Shown piece by piece: positions 11,091-21,155 of a stretch of 64,000 nt of DNA. The DNA comes from Juglans regia (taxonomy: Eukaryota > Streptophyta > Magnoliopsida > Fagales > Juglandaceae). The first letter of the stretch is position 1, and every line of letters starts with the position of its first letter. Under the pieces are notes generated by a model. It was not told the origin of the DNA. It saw only the letters and a program-made list of their open reading frames with translations, and ran no database searches. The stretch lies in NCBI RefSeq assembly GCF_001411555.2, contig NC_049909.1, positions 8,005,485 through 8,069,484 of the forward strand, written 5' to 3'. Position numbers and translations under genes: made by a program.

Positions 11091-11251
11091 GGAAAACCGG
11101 ACCGGACCGGACCGAAAACCGGTAAAACTAGAAGTACCGGTTTAGGAGGGTAACTAGTGCATAATCGATTTTGAAAAATTCAAAACCGGTACATACCGGT
11201 TTGATCCTAGATTTTGTCCAAAACCGGACCAGTTACACCCCTACACCTATG

Positions 11252-11638
11252 TAAGGAGTAATTTGCTTTGAAAAGAAAGGTAAGTTGAGCCCAAGATATG
11301 ATAGACCATTTAAGATAGTAGAAAAAGTGGGTAGCTGCTTACAAACTAAACCTTCCTATTGAATTCCAAGGTATCCATGATGCATTTTATATATCTTCTC
11401 TCAAGAAGAATTTTGGCAATCAGTCTCTTGCAATCATTACCCTAGAGAATATTTCGCTGCAACTAATTTTTTCATACGAAGAAGTTCCTATCCAAGTCCT
11501 AGCCTGAAAGGAAAAAGAACTAAGAAATTGAAAGATTTCATTAGTGAAGGTCCTATGGAAAAATCATGACATACATGAGGCTACATGGGAAAAGGAAGAT
11601 GATATGAAAGCAAAATATTCTTACCTGTTTGAGATATA
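11252..11638 (+). pseudogene. pol: Chromovirus integrase tail and chromodomain
   Basis: This continues the pol cut by the hAT element. It reads FEKKGKLSPRYDRPFKIVEKVG, the GPY/F-type module after the integrase core. After frame changes comes a chromodomain-like end, KELRN-stop-KISLVKVLW, then KNHDIHEATWEKEDDMKAKY and YLFEI before a TAG. The LVKVLW, ATWE and DM-KYP-LFE pattern marks a chromovirus of the Tekay/Del kind, whose chromodomain is thought to direct integration into heterochromatin. In-frame stops show that it is dead. Confidence 0.83.
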
Positions 11639-11738
11639 GTATGTTTGTTCTATAACTTTTATGGATTGTTGTATGCATATATGTATTTTGAGTTGCATAA
11701 TAAAAATTGTGGGAACCAGAGGGATATCATTAAAAATT
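11639..11738 (+). other. 3' noncoding flank of the chromovirus pol
   Basis: About 100 bp after the pol stop. It contains GTGGGAACCAGAGGGA (11709-11724), a purine-rich stretch that could be the remains of a polypurine tract, but no clear LTR start follows. Confidence 0.4.
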
Positions 11739-13456
11739 CATTTGGCTAATGTATGGATTCAATTCTTTCTATAATATATAAAAAAAAAATAAAATTGCTA
11801 TAATATATAAATAAAAAATAAAAACGCTATAATATATAAATAAAAAATAAAATTGCTATAATATATAAATAAAAAATAAAATAACTATAATATATAAATA
11901 AAAAATATTTATCACTATTATATATAAATAAAAAATAAAATCACTATAATATATAAATAAAAAATAAAATCACTATAATATATAAATAAAAAATAAAATA
12001 ACTATAATATATAAATAAAAAATAAAATAACTATAATATATAAATAAAAAATATTTATCACTATTATATATAAATAAAAAATAAAATCGCTATAATATAT
12101 AAATAAAAAATAAAATCACTATAATATATAAATAAAAAATAAAATCACTATAATATATAAATAAAAAATAAAATCACTATAATATATAAATAAAAATATT
12201 TATCACTATTATATATAAATAAAAAATAAAATCACTATAATATTTATCACTATTAAATATAAATAATAAAATCATTATAATATATAAATAATAAAAAATC
12301 ACTATAATATATAAATAAAAAATATTTATCACTATTATATATAAATAAAAAATAAAATCACTATAATATATAAATAAAAAATAAAATAACTATAATATAT
12401 AAATAAAAAATAAAATCACTATAATATATAAATAAAAAATAAAATAACTGTAATATATAAATAAAAAATATTTATCACTATTATATATAAATAAAAAATA
12501 AAATAACTATAATATATAAATAAAAAATAAAATCACTATAATATGTAAATTAAAATTAAAATAACTATAATATATAAATAAAAAATATTTATCATTATTA
12601 TATATAAATAAAAAATAAAATCGCTATAATATATAAATAAAAAATAAAATCGCTATAATATATAAGTAACAAATAAAATCACTATAATATATAAATAAAA
12701 AATAAAATCACTATAATATATAATAAATAAAAAATAAAATTACTATAATATTTATCACTTATAATATATAAATAAAAAATAAAATCATTATAATATATAA
12801 ATAAAAAATAAAATCACTATAATATAAAAATAAAAAATAAAATCATTATAATATTTATCTCTATTATATATAAATAAAAAATAAAAAGACTAAAATATAG
12901 AAATAAAAATAAAATCACTATTATATATAAATAAAAAATAAAATACTATAATATTTATCACTATTATATATAAATTAAAAATAAAATCACTATAATATAT
13001 AAATAAAAAATAAAATTACTATAATATTTATCACTATTATATATATAAATAAAATCATCATAATATTTATTACTATTATATATAAATTAAAAATAAAATC
13101 ATTATAATATTTATCATTATTATATGTAAATTAAAAATAAAATCATTATAATATTTATCGTTATTATATATAAAAGTAAAATAAAATCACTACAATATTT
13201 ATTAATATTAAAAAATCACTATAATAAAATCATTATAATATTTATTATTAAAAATCAAATCACTATAATATTTATGGGACCCACACATTTTTCAACTACC
13301 TACTCAAAAGTCAACATCTCAACATACTTCACACATCCATACAACTCAAAATACTCTCAATGGGACTCACAAACTCACTCCAATCTCTACTCATAACTAT
13401 TCACAAACATTTTCAACACTTCTCAACACTTTTCAACACCAAAACGTAGCCAAATG
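11739..13456. mobile_element. TIR-bounded element filled by a minisatellite
   Basis: The block begins CATTTGGCTA (11739-11748) and ends TAGCCAAATG (13447-13456), perfect 10-bp inverted repeats. Right of the array, 13269-13446 is unique sequence with TTTCAACACTTCTCAACAC words. The left unique part is only about 30 bp, so the element is very asymmetric. I see no convincing target-site duplication and cannot name a superfamily. Confidence 0.45.
11773..13265. repeat. AT-rich minisatellite, about 29-bp unit
   Basis: Roughly 50 copies of a unit whose consensus contains CACTATAATATATAAATAA followed by AAAATAAAAT. A second variant inserts AATATTTATCACTATTATA. The two variants alternate in a higher-order pattern between about 11880 and 12600. 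Copies become more degenerate toward the right end (12860-13265). Confidence 0.9.
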
Positions 13457-14105
13457 ACTTCCATTACTTAAGATAGGATCTTTGGGAAATTCTTGGATCA
13501 ATGGGCTTGAAGATGAACCTATAGCATGTTATGGATATTAGATGGATATGAGGAGGACTCAAGCTTAGTTAAATGATAGATCAAACTTTTGAAGAAAAAG
13601 GCCAAAGATGGGCCCAATGTAAGGCCCAATTTGAAGTCCAAGATGAGGCCCAATATGAAGCCCAAAGTTTAGGCCCAATTTGGTAAGATAGTGAGGCCCA
13701 AGGAAAGGCCCAACAAGCTAGACCAAAGGCCCAATATTAAGGCCCAACAATTTTTACTTAAGGCCAATTCCAAAGCCCAAAACCAAGCCAAGCCTAAAAC
13801 CTAAACTTGGGGCCCAAGTTGCCCAAACTTGGAGACCAAGCCAAGAATCTCGCTCACCACTCTTGCCGTTCAGGTTTCACCACCTAGAAATCTAAAAAAA
13901 TTCTGAAATTGGTATGACATTATAGGACAAAAACACAACATAATGGCATATAAATTAGGTATTAGCCAATTGACTCAAATCTCACTCCTCTTAAGAAATT
14001 TTCTAAAAAACCAAGCATCTCTTCCCTTGAATTAGATCAAACATTAGCAGAACTACACTAGCAACAAATGCCAACACATGTTATACACATATGAGGCATG
14101 CCAAA
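13457..14105. other. Unassigned sequence with GGCCCAA repeats
   Basis: About 650 bp with no gene. Between 13600 and 13815 the word GGCCCAA or a close variant recurs about ten times at short, irregular spacing. The rest is unremarkable. It may belong to the 3' region or LTR of the chromovirus to the left. Confidence 0.4.
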
Positions 14106-14604
14106 TGTAACGCCCCATTCTCGGAGGTCCGGAGAGTTATCTCTTGTAACCTAAATCCAATTTCCATAACATATTTAAATACTCCAATATTCCCAAAAAA
14201 GTACAAATCATTCAAACTAAAAATATATGTTCCTCTACCAGGACACCAAATAAAAACCTCAATGAGATAATTTAAAACTTCACTAAATATTTAGAAATAT
14301 CTAGGACTCCAAATATCAAATAACATAAAATGATAAACCTACGAAATAAGACTCTCTAATAAACATGTACCCTCAGGCACTTATTTCTCTACGATCATCA
14401 CACCTTGCTAAAACTTCCTACTCTTGTTCTCCAGCTGAACCACCAAAATTATCTGAAAAATATTAGGAGATAAGTGGTGAGTTATCAGAGAACATATACT
14501 AGTATGTAAACATGAGATAAGCGATTCAACACCTATTCACGAATTGCAAGATGATGAATCAAGGATAGATAAATGGACAACACCTATTCACGAATTGCAA
14601 GGTG
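14106..14604 (-). repeat. Long gypsy LTR, first part, split by insertion
   Basis: It starts TGTAACGCCCC and follows the same path as the solo LTR beginning at 25891: AGCTGAACCACCAA, then TTATCTGAAAA, GGTGAGTTATC and ATACTAGTATGTAAACATGAG. On the minus strand this is the 3' end of the LTR. From about 14520 the match ends. A near-duplicate ACACCTATTCACGAATTGCA (at 14530 and 14581) follows, which may be another insert. The LTR resumes beyond the 8.8-kb element. Confidence 0.7.
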
Positions 14605-14609
14605 ATGAT
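14605..14609 (+). repeat. Target-site duplication ATGAT, left copy
   Basis: ATGAT precedes the LTR at 14610 and is repeated at 23388-23392 directly after the right LTR, as expected for a gypsy insertion. Confidence 0.88.
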
Positions 14610-16832
14610 TGTGGCGCCCCCGACCCCCATGTAAGGAAAACACGGAAATCGAGACGCCGGGATGATGACAACACGGTCACACATCCCAACGTAAGTGCCA
14701 AGTGTGTGTACATGCAACGGTGTACAACAACAATGCAGCGGATTAGTCAACTAAGTACCAGAATTTAAATACAAGTAAACATCAGTAAAGATTTAAAAAC
14801 AGTTATACAGTCATCCAAAATAAAGTTAACACATGTCCCGAAAATACAGAAGGGTAAAATAAATAAAAACAAGCTAGTGATCCCAGATCACTCCTCGGGC
14901 GGAGCCGTCTCCTCAGACTCACTCTCCTCCTCCTCAACTGCATCAAAATCTGCGTTACCACAGAATGGTACCGCAGGTAAGTATAACCCAAAATAATCCT
15001 CAAGAAATAAAAATGCATTTAATGCCACCAACATGCATGCATATGATGAAATATGCATTTTTCCTCAAAACATCATTTTCCCCGAAAATGATAATTTTCC
15101 AACACACGCCAAAAATCTCATTTGGCCCAAAAAAATAATCCGTAAAACATTTTCCCAGAAAATGATTTACACAAAATCCAACTCACACTATTTTCCCAGA
15201 AAATAGTCCATTTAATCCGTCAATACCCTATGCACCATGGCCTCCCCTAGGGACCATCCGCATGTCCTGGCTTCGTAGCGATGCCCAGTTTCGCGCCCAG
15301 TGCGTACATGGCCGAGCACCCACTACGCAACGAGCGATGCCCAGTTCCGCGCCCAGCGCGTACATGGCCAGACATCCTCTAGTCCCCACCAGCAGAAGGA
15401 CCACGGAGTCGGCACGAATCTCTCGTCCGATCCCATTGTCGCCCAGCGACAATCCAGGGGACGTTACTCAGTTTATTCCGCTCCCGAGTAACCAGAGGAG
15501 CTCCACCGAGATAATGCCCCATCTCGGTTTGGGGTCGTGATACGCACGCACCCAAATTCCATTCTCACATGAAAACCCAGTTTTCATAAACACATGAACA
15601 TGAATGCAATACACGAAAACCCAGTTTTCCTTTACAAACATGATCATGCATGAAATAATGATATGCACATGTACCAACACAAATCCACATTCCTCAATAG
15701 CCCATAACCAATCCAATCAAACCAACCCAAACAACTCCAATCATAAATCCATCCGACCCCCGTACTCCTCGGACTCAGTCCGGCATGCCAAAAAATACAG
15801 TGAAATGCGTTAGTGCAAAAATACATAAAATTCATGAGAATACTTTGGAGAAATACTTACAGCGCTATATGATAATTTCCGGAGGATCACGAAGCTGAAA
15901 AAGGCGACGTCTGAGCAACACCACAGTGTAAAATACACTGTGGCCGTGGGTCACAAATACCCACTTTTCAACGGAGACAAACGAAGACCCCAAAATGGTA
16001 GGGTAGGGCCTAGAGAGGTCGGTGAAACCAATGGTGGTGGTGGTTTGCCGTGGGTGGCGGCGCAAGGGGCGGTTTTAAGGCCAAAAAGTCGAAATCGGAA
16101 ATGTACTTAGTGTGGCTTCACCGGTGACGGATCGGAGCTGGGGTTGGGTCCAAAGGGTTGCCAAGAGGTCGGGGATGAAGTGGTAGGAAGATGGTGGCCG
16201 GAGGTTGAGCGACGGCGGCGCGCGAAGGAAGTGAAGGCCGTGGCAGGGTGTTGCGCGTGGAGGCTAACGGCGGCGAGGTAGGAGCTGAGATTCACGGGGA
16301 ATGGTCGCCGGCCGATGGGGAGGGGAACGGAAGGGGCGGTGTTGGTCACGGGAGGCGCACGGCGGCGCTGGGTGGAAGAGAAAGAAACAGACGGAAGAGA
16401 GAGGGAGGGGGCTGGGCTTCGCGGCGCGCGGGAAAGGAAAATACTGGGAGAAGAAAAGGAAAAGAAAGAAAAGAAAAGGAGGAAAAGAAAAATAGGGGAA
16501 AAGAAATGAGGTCCAATCCTCATAACTTGGGTCACGAAAATGATCCAACGGAAATGATTTTAAAACCACAAATTAAATAAAATAATTTAAACGTAATGGT
16601 AAAGTCAAATTGAAATAATTAAATCTCACAGTAATTAATTTAAATATTAAAAGCAGTTTAAATGCACAACAATAAATAAATATTAAGAAAGCACAAAAAT
16701 AATTTTCACCAAATTAAAAAATCCTAAAAATAACCCAATTAAAATCCAGTAATTTTAAAACAAGAGAATAATTTTTTGAATAACATAAAAATAATCTTTC
16801 AATAAAAATACACTAAAATACGGGGTGTTACA
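14610..16832 (-). repeat. 3' LTR (minus strand) of the 8.8-kb chromovirus
   Basis: On the plus strand it runs TGTGGCGCCCCCGACC...GGGTGTTACA. Outside 16206-16515 it is almost identical to 21156-23387. It contains a 35-bp direct repeat, about 53 bp apart (15281 and 15334), with the words GCGATGCCCAGTT and GCGTACATGGCC. It also contains a GC- and purine-rich block (16206-16515), which on the transcribed minus strand is CT-rich. The long overlapping frames there are compositional. Confidence 0.93.
14938..15860 (-). other. Putative LTR intron
   Basis: On the minus strand GCGCT/GTAAGTATTT begins at 15860. A stem-loop follows near the far end, with TGCGGTACC and GGTAACGCA arms (14951-14975), then TTTTGATGCAG ending at 14938. 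The layout matches that in the other LTR families here. Splicing is inferred only from sequence. Confidence 0.4.
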
Positions 16833-16850
16833 TCCTCCCCCCCTTAAAAA
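16833..16850 (-). other. Polypurine tract
   Basis: On the minus strand an A-run leads into AAGGGGGGGAGGA directly before the LTR start TGTAACACC. This is the expected plus-strand primer. Confidence 0.85.
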
Positions 16851-16943
16851 AAAAATTTCGTCCTCGAAATTAGCAAGGTCAAACATTAAACTAAGACAGG
16901 AACAAGATTCAACCGAGAGCATACTTAGAACATACCGTCAAAA

Positions 16944-18760
16944 TCAAACAAACAAGTAAGGATAATGCTCCCTCATGTCGGCTTCTCTTTCCCAAGAGAA
17001 ATCTTGAGCCAACGGATCACCCCATGACACTTTCACCATAGGTATTGTCTTGGACCTTAATCTTTGCTCTTTCCGATCCACGATCTGCGTCGGGGCAACT
17101 TCATAAGTAAGGTTAGGCTGAAGTTGAATGCGTTCAGGGTCAACAAACGTGGCTCTTGCTGTCCAAAACTCTTCTTCAACGAAGACACATGAAACACATC
17201 ATGAACATCCCCAAAATAATCCGGCAAGGCAACTCTATAAGCATCATGCCCAACTTTCTCTACGATCTGAAAGGGCCAACAAATCTTGGACTAAGCTTTC
17301 CTTTCTTACCAAAGCGCTTAACGCCTTTCCTAGGAGAGACTTTAAGATAAACCCAATCACCTTCTTCAAAGGATAAGTCTCTTCTTCTTGTATCTGCGTA
17401 ACTCTTCTGGCGATTTTGCGCTTCTGCCATTTTAGTCCTTAAAAACTGAACTTGATCCTTCATTTCTTGAATTATCTCAGGCCCAATTACTTTACTCTCG
17501 CCGACTTCATCCCAACACAAGGGCGATCTGCACTTCCTTCCATACAAAGCTTCATACGGGGCCATCAGGATGGAAGAATGGAAACTGTTATTATAAGAGA
17601 ATTCAATAAGCGGTAGATAATTCTCCCAACTTCCTTGAAATTCTGTGACACAAGACCGCAACATATCCTCTAAAGTCTGAATAGTACGCTCTAATTGACC
17701 GTCTGTTTGAGGGTGATACGCAGAACTAAACTTCAACTTAGTGCCTAAAGCTGCCTGCAAGCTCTTCCAAAAATGGGACGTAAACCGCGGGTCCCGATCT
17801 GACACGATACTCTTGGGTACTCCATGCAAACGCACTATCTCCTTGACATATAACCGAGTCAACTTACCCAAAGAGTCAGTATTAATAACAGGCAAGAAAT
17901 GGGCACTCTTGGTCAACCGATCAACAATCACCCAAATTGAGTTCTTCCCACTAGGAGTCCTCGGTAAACCCACAACAAAATCCATAGAAATATCATCCCC
18001 CTTCCACTCAGGAATAGGGAGAGGTTGAAGTCTACCAGCAGGTCTTTGATGCTCAGCCTTTACTCGACGACACGTGTCACATTTCTCAATAAACAAAGCG
18101 ATGTCCAACTTCATTCCTTCCCACCAGAAATTCCTCTTTAAATCTCGATACATCTTCGTGCTTCCTGGATGAACTGAATAAGTAGCCGCATGGGCTTCTG
18201 CCAAAATCCGCTCTTTAAATTCAGAATCTCGGGGAATCACTCTACGATCCCGAAACCGAAGAATACCATCCTTATCCAAGCTGTAATGCAAGGGTCCTCT
18301 AGACTTCCTGACTCTTTTCCTGATAGCTAACAATGTAGGATCTCTTCTTTGAAGAGTCTTCAATTCTTCAAAATCCACTACTCGGACATCCAAGACTGAC
18401 GATAACAATTCCTCTTGCTGTGAACTCTCGATAAGAAGTCTCCTCATTCCACAAAGGAGAGAGTCCAGATCTGATGACTCTGCTTCATCCACTTGTTGAG
18501 ACTTTCTACTCAAAGCATTAGCGACTAGATTCGCCTTTCCTGGATGATACTTGATCTCACATTGATAGTCGCTAATCAGCTCTAACTACCGCCTCTGTCT
18601 TATATTGAGATTCTTCTGAGTAAACAGATGCTTCAAGCTCTTGTGATCAGTATAAACTTCACAGGCTTCACCATACAGATAATGCCGCCTAATCTTAAGA
18701 GCAAAAACTATTACCGCCAACTCCAAATCAACACCTATGCTACAACTTCTAAACCTCCAT
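16944..18760 (-). pseudogene. pol: Chromovirus RNase H end, integrase and chromodomain
   Basis: Read on the minus strand. RNase H end (about 18760-18530): [40 protein letters not shown] and one stop in RRYW position. Integrase (18513-17260, open for 417 codons): finger HPGSTKMYRDLK with CDTCRRVK; core with D in SMDFVVGLPRTPSG, D in SIVSDRDPRFTSHFW and the E of SYNNSFHSS-APYEALYGR region; then GDWVYLKVSPRKGVKRFGKKGKLSPR. A one-base deletion near 17270 ends this frame at VGPF. The next frame continues QIVEKVGHDAYRVALPD and HDVFHVSSLKKSFG. After one further shift comes the chromodomain region LRSKTIPMVKVSWGD, SWEREADMREHYPYLFV and a stop at 16944. Upstream RT, protease and gag are absent. The integrase frame is the best-preserved coding sequence in the window. 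Confidence 0.9.
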
Positions 18761-21140
18761 TGAATTCTACTTTTGGTAACCTAATAGCCACTTCCAAAGC
18801 TAACCATCAATAACAAATTGCACAACTAAATTATTAATCTCCAATTACAAGTATCTTGTCAAAATTCAAGTCACCACTAATTCCCCAAAATCAACACAAT
18901 CTGAACTCCTGACTACAACCAAAAATACCACGCTCCTGCTGCGCACTCTGATATTCGCAACATGCATAAAACTTATGTCCTCAAGAAACTAACACCATCG
19001 AGTACAAGGTAGCTCCATTCCTATTGACCAAAAACTCTTATCACATCTTGGTAGAAAAATACTCCCTTTCCGAAAACCACGAATTATAACTCAAATTCCT
19101 CAATTAACTCTCGCAGCCTTAATCAAAATCAATTCCATAAAATACATCCACCTCATCTACGATAAGGAACATACCTTAAAAGGCTCGATTCCAACTTGCC
19201 GAATCAATAAGAGCACCTATAAACTTCTACCTGACAATCTAAACCCCAAAAGCTCATCACTTACATTCTGAACATCTAATCTAGCGGTGACTAAACTCAC
19301 TACGAACCACCATAGACTACACCAAAACATTATCAAAACCTTCTTGGTAACTCACCCACTTATCTCTACTCCTACAAGCTAGCATTAACATAACTAATTC
19401 CTTCAATAGTACATCACTATTATACCTCAAGGCAAACCATACTGCTCAATCTTCAATCCACCAAAAGTCATTGCAAATCACCCAAGGATCCTAATACTTT
19501 ATTAACCGCATACTTGATCATCTTATCCACTGTTGATACCTAAGGTTCAACTTCGAAGATCTTATCATACACCATACATGATGTCCCAACAATCTCTCTT
19601 CCAGTTAAATAACAATGTCCTTAATTCAACCAAGTGGATGCTCAATTTCCAAAAGAAAGTATAACCTCAAAAATTTAAATTCCTAGGTGACCTCAAGTCA
19701 CAATTAATTCCTGAAGATAATTACAATAACTATTCCCAACCATGCTTCATTGAGTAACCCACTTCAACTGCACACTTCGATCAACTCACCAAAAACTCCA
19801 AGCCAAGGTCTCTTAAATTACCACTATTGTGTTGACTCCTCTTCAACACCTACCAAAGTCTCTTCCTCCAAACCAAAATGAGACTAGGACTTGTACTCTC
19901 CGAAATCCATAACCACTCACCACTACTATACATCAATGCCACGCACCCTCAGCCAAAACCAATAATCCTCCAAACGTGCAAATGATCATCATTACCATTT
20001 CCATCACTAGACCTATATCCTCGGAATCAACAAGAATCATTTCCTAAATCTGCACCATCTCTTATCCTTAAAATTGATACAGATTAAATCCTCAACCTAT
20101 CACTGAAACATCAAGCTAAAAGCAATAATCTTTTGAATTAGATCAACATCCTCAATCCTCAGAAAATACACGAACTAGATAATTCCCTTCAGTCTCCAAA
20201 GAAATTATCCTAAAAAAAAAATTCTCATATCAGTAACTCAACTCTCATCAATCCTATTTTAATTCAGTCCTTCAACTTTGTAATTCTAAAACCTTAAACA
20301 AAATAAAATCATTTTCCGAAATCCTTAAAATCGATGACCTCAAATCTAAAACATTCACCCTATAAAACTTGTAAATTCTAAAACCCCAAATGTTATCAAA
20401 TTGCTTATCAAGGTCGGCAAGATCGAAAACTTCTAATCTAAGTAATCCTTTAATTGCTTGTTGAACTTACCACCTTAAATCTCATAACTTATTTCCTAAA
20501 AGCTATGAAGCCTCAAACCTCAGATGAACTTATCATAAATCTAACCTTGAAATTTGAACTTACAACCTCCTACCCCAAAAACTCATTACATAAATTCTAC
20601 GGAACCTAAGACCTTAATTATCCTAAGCAATTTAAAATTATTCCCCTCCTTAGCAGCAATTCGAATTCCTACTCCAAAAAGTTCACCCTGACCATGATGT
20701 TCGAGCCTCGATATTAAAACAAACCAATCACCAAGAGTTCAGGCCTACTACACCAAATGTCCAAGCCTAACAATGGCCTTCTCAGTCATACTATCTTCCT
20801 GTCATAGCGTAATCCTTAACCCGCCTTTCAATTCCGAACAAAACAAAACAAAACAAAATCAAATCATAACATATAAAATTTCATACATAAAATAGCATAC
20901 GACAAAATGCATAAAATCAATGAAGTAGCTCACAATAAAATGATTAAAACAATAAAATAACATACCATAAAATAAATCAATAAAATAAATAAACAAAATA
21001 AATAAACAAACAAGTAATATACAATAACTAAATAAAACCAATAAAACCACAAACTTTAAATTAAATAATTTTCAAATCATAACTTTTAAAACTTTCTGGT
21101 ACTGCACCTATGGGACATGTGGTTTTACCCAGAGCCGAAC
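18761..21140 (-). other. Noncoding interior of the 8.8-kb chromovirus
   Basis: About 2.4 kb where gag, protease and RT should be. On the plus strand it is rich in short A/C words with no long frame in any direction. No RT or protease motif is readable. Near the PBS (20870-21060) it becomes AT-rich, like a leader. It may be unrelated filler acquired when the coding region was lost. Confidence 0.6.
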
Positions 21141-21155
21141 TGCTCTGATACCACC
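21141..21155 (-). other. Primer-binding site, initiator tRNA-Met type
   Basis: On the minus strand GGTGGTATCAGAGCA follows the 5' LTR end at 21156. TGGTATCAGAGC is the standard complement of plant initiator tRNA-Met. It fixes the element's orientation as minus. Confidence 0.9.

Larger units (their letters stand above)
7570..11243. mobile_element. hAT-like DNA transposon, non-autonomous, 3.7 kb
   Basis: The ends are perfect 11-bp inverted repeats, TAGGGGTGTAA at 7570-7580 and TTACACCCCTA at 11233-11243. An exact 8-bp duplication flanks them. Subterminal regions are full of AACCGG/CCGGTT words (7590-7720 and 11090-11230), as in many plant hAT elements where they may bind transposase. I see no transposase ORF. 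The interior is AT-rich tandem sequence, a GC-rich cassette (8166-8893), a TRIM (9040-9485), and long runs with repeated GTTTTTGTGATT (10030-10330). It interrupts the integrase of the chromovirus, so it is younger than that element. Confidence 0.88.

Noticed and set aside
15228..15540. ORFs of 74-92 codons repeated in both LTRs of the 8.8-kb element
   Set aside because: Conservation follows from near-identical LTRs. The frames run across an internal direct repeat in GC-rich DNA, and on the minus strand one copy is much longer because of a single change.
16107..16580. Overlapping ORFs of 64-142 codons on both strands in the LTR at 14610-16832
   Set aside because: GC- and purine-rich composition opens several frames on both strands. 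The block is not conserved in the partner LTR, so it is not a conserved protein.
21141..21155. A tRNA gene, from the tRNA-complementary words here, at 618, 9301 and 29990
   Set aside because: Each is only a 12-18 base primer site next to an LTR end. No cloverleaf sequence accompanies it.
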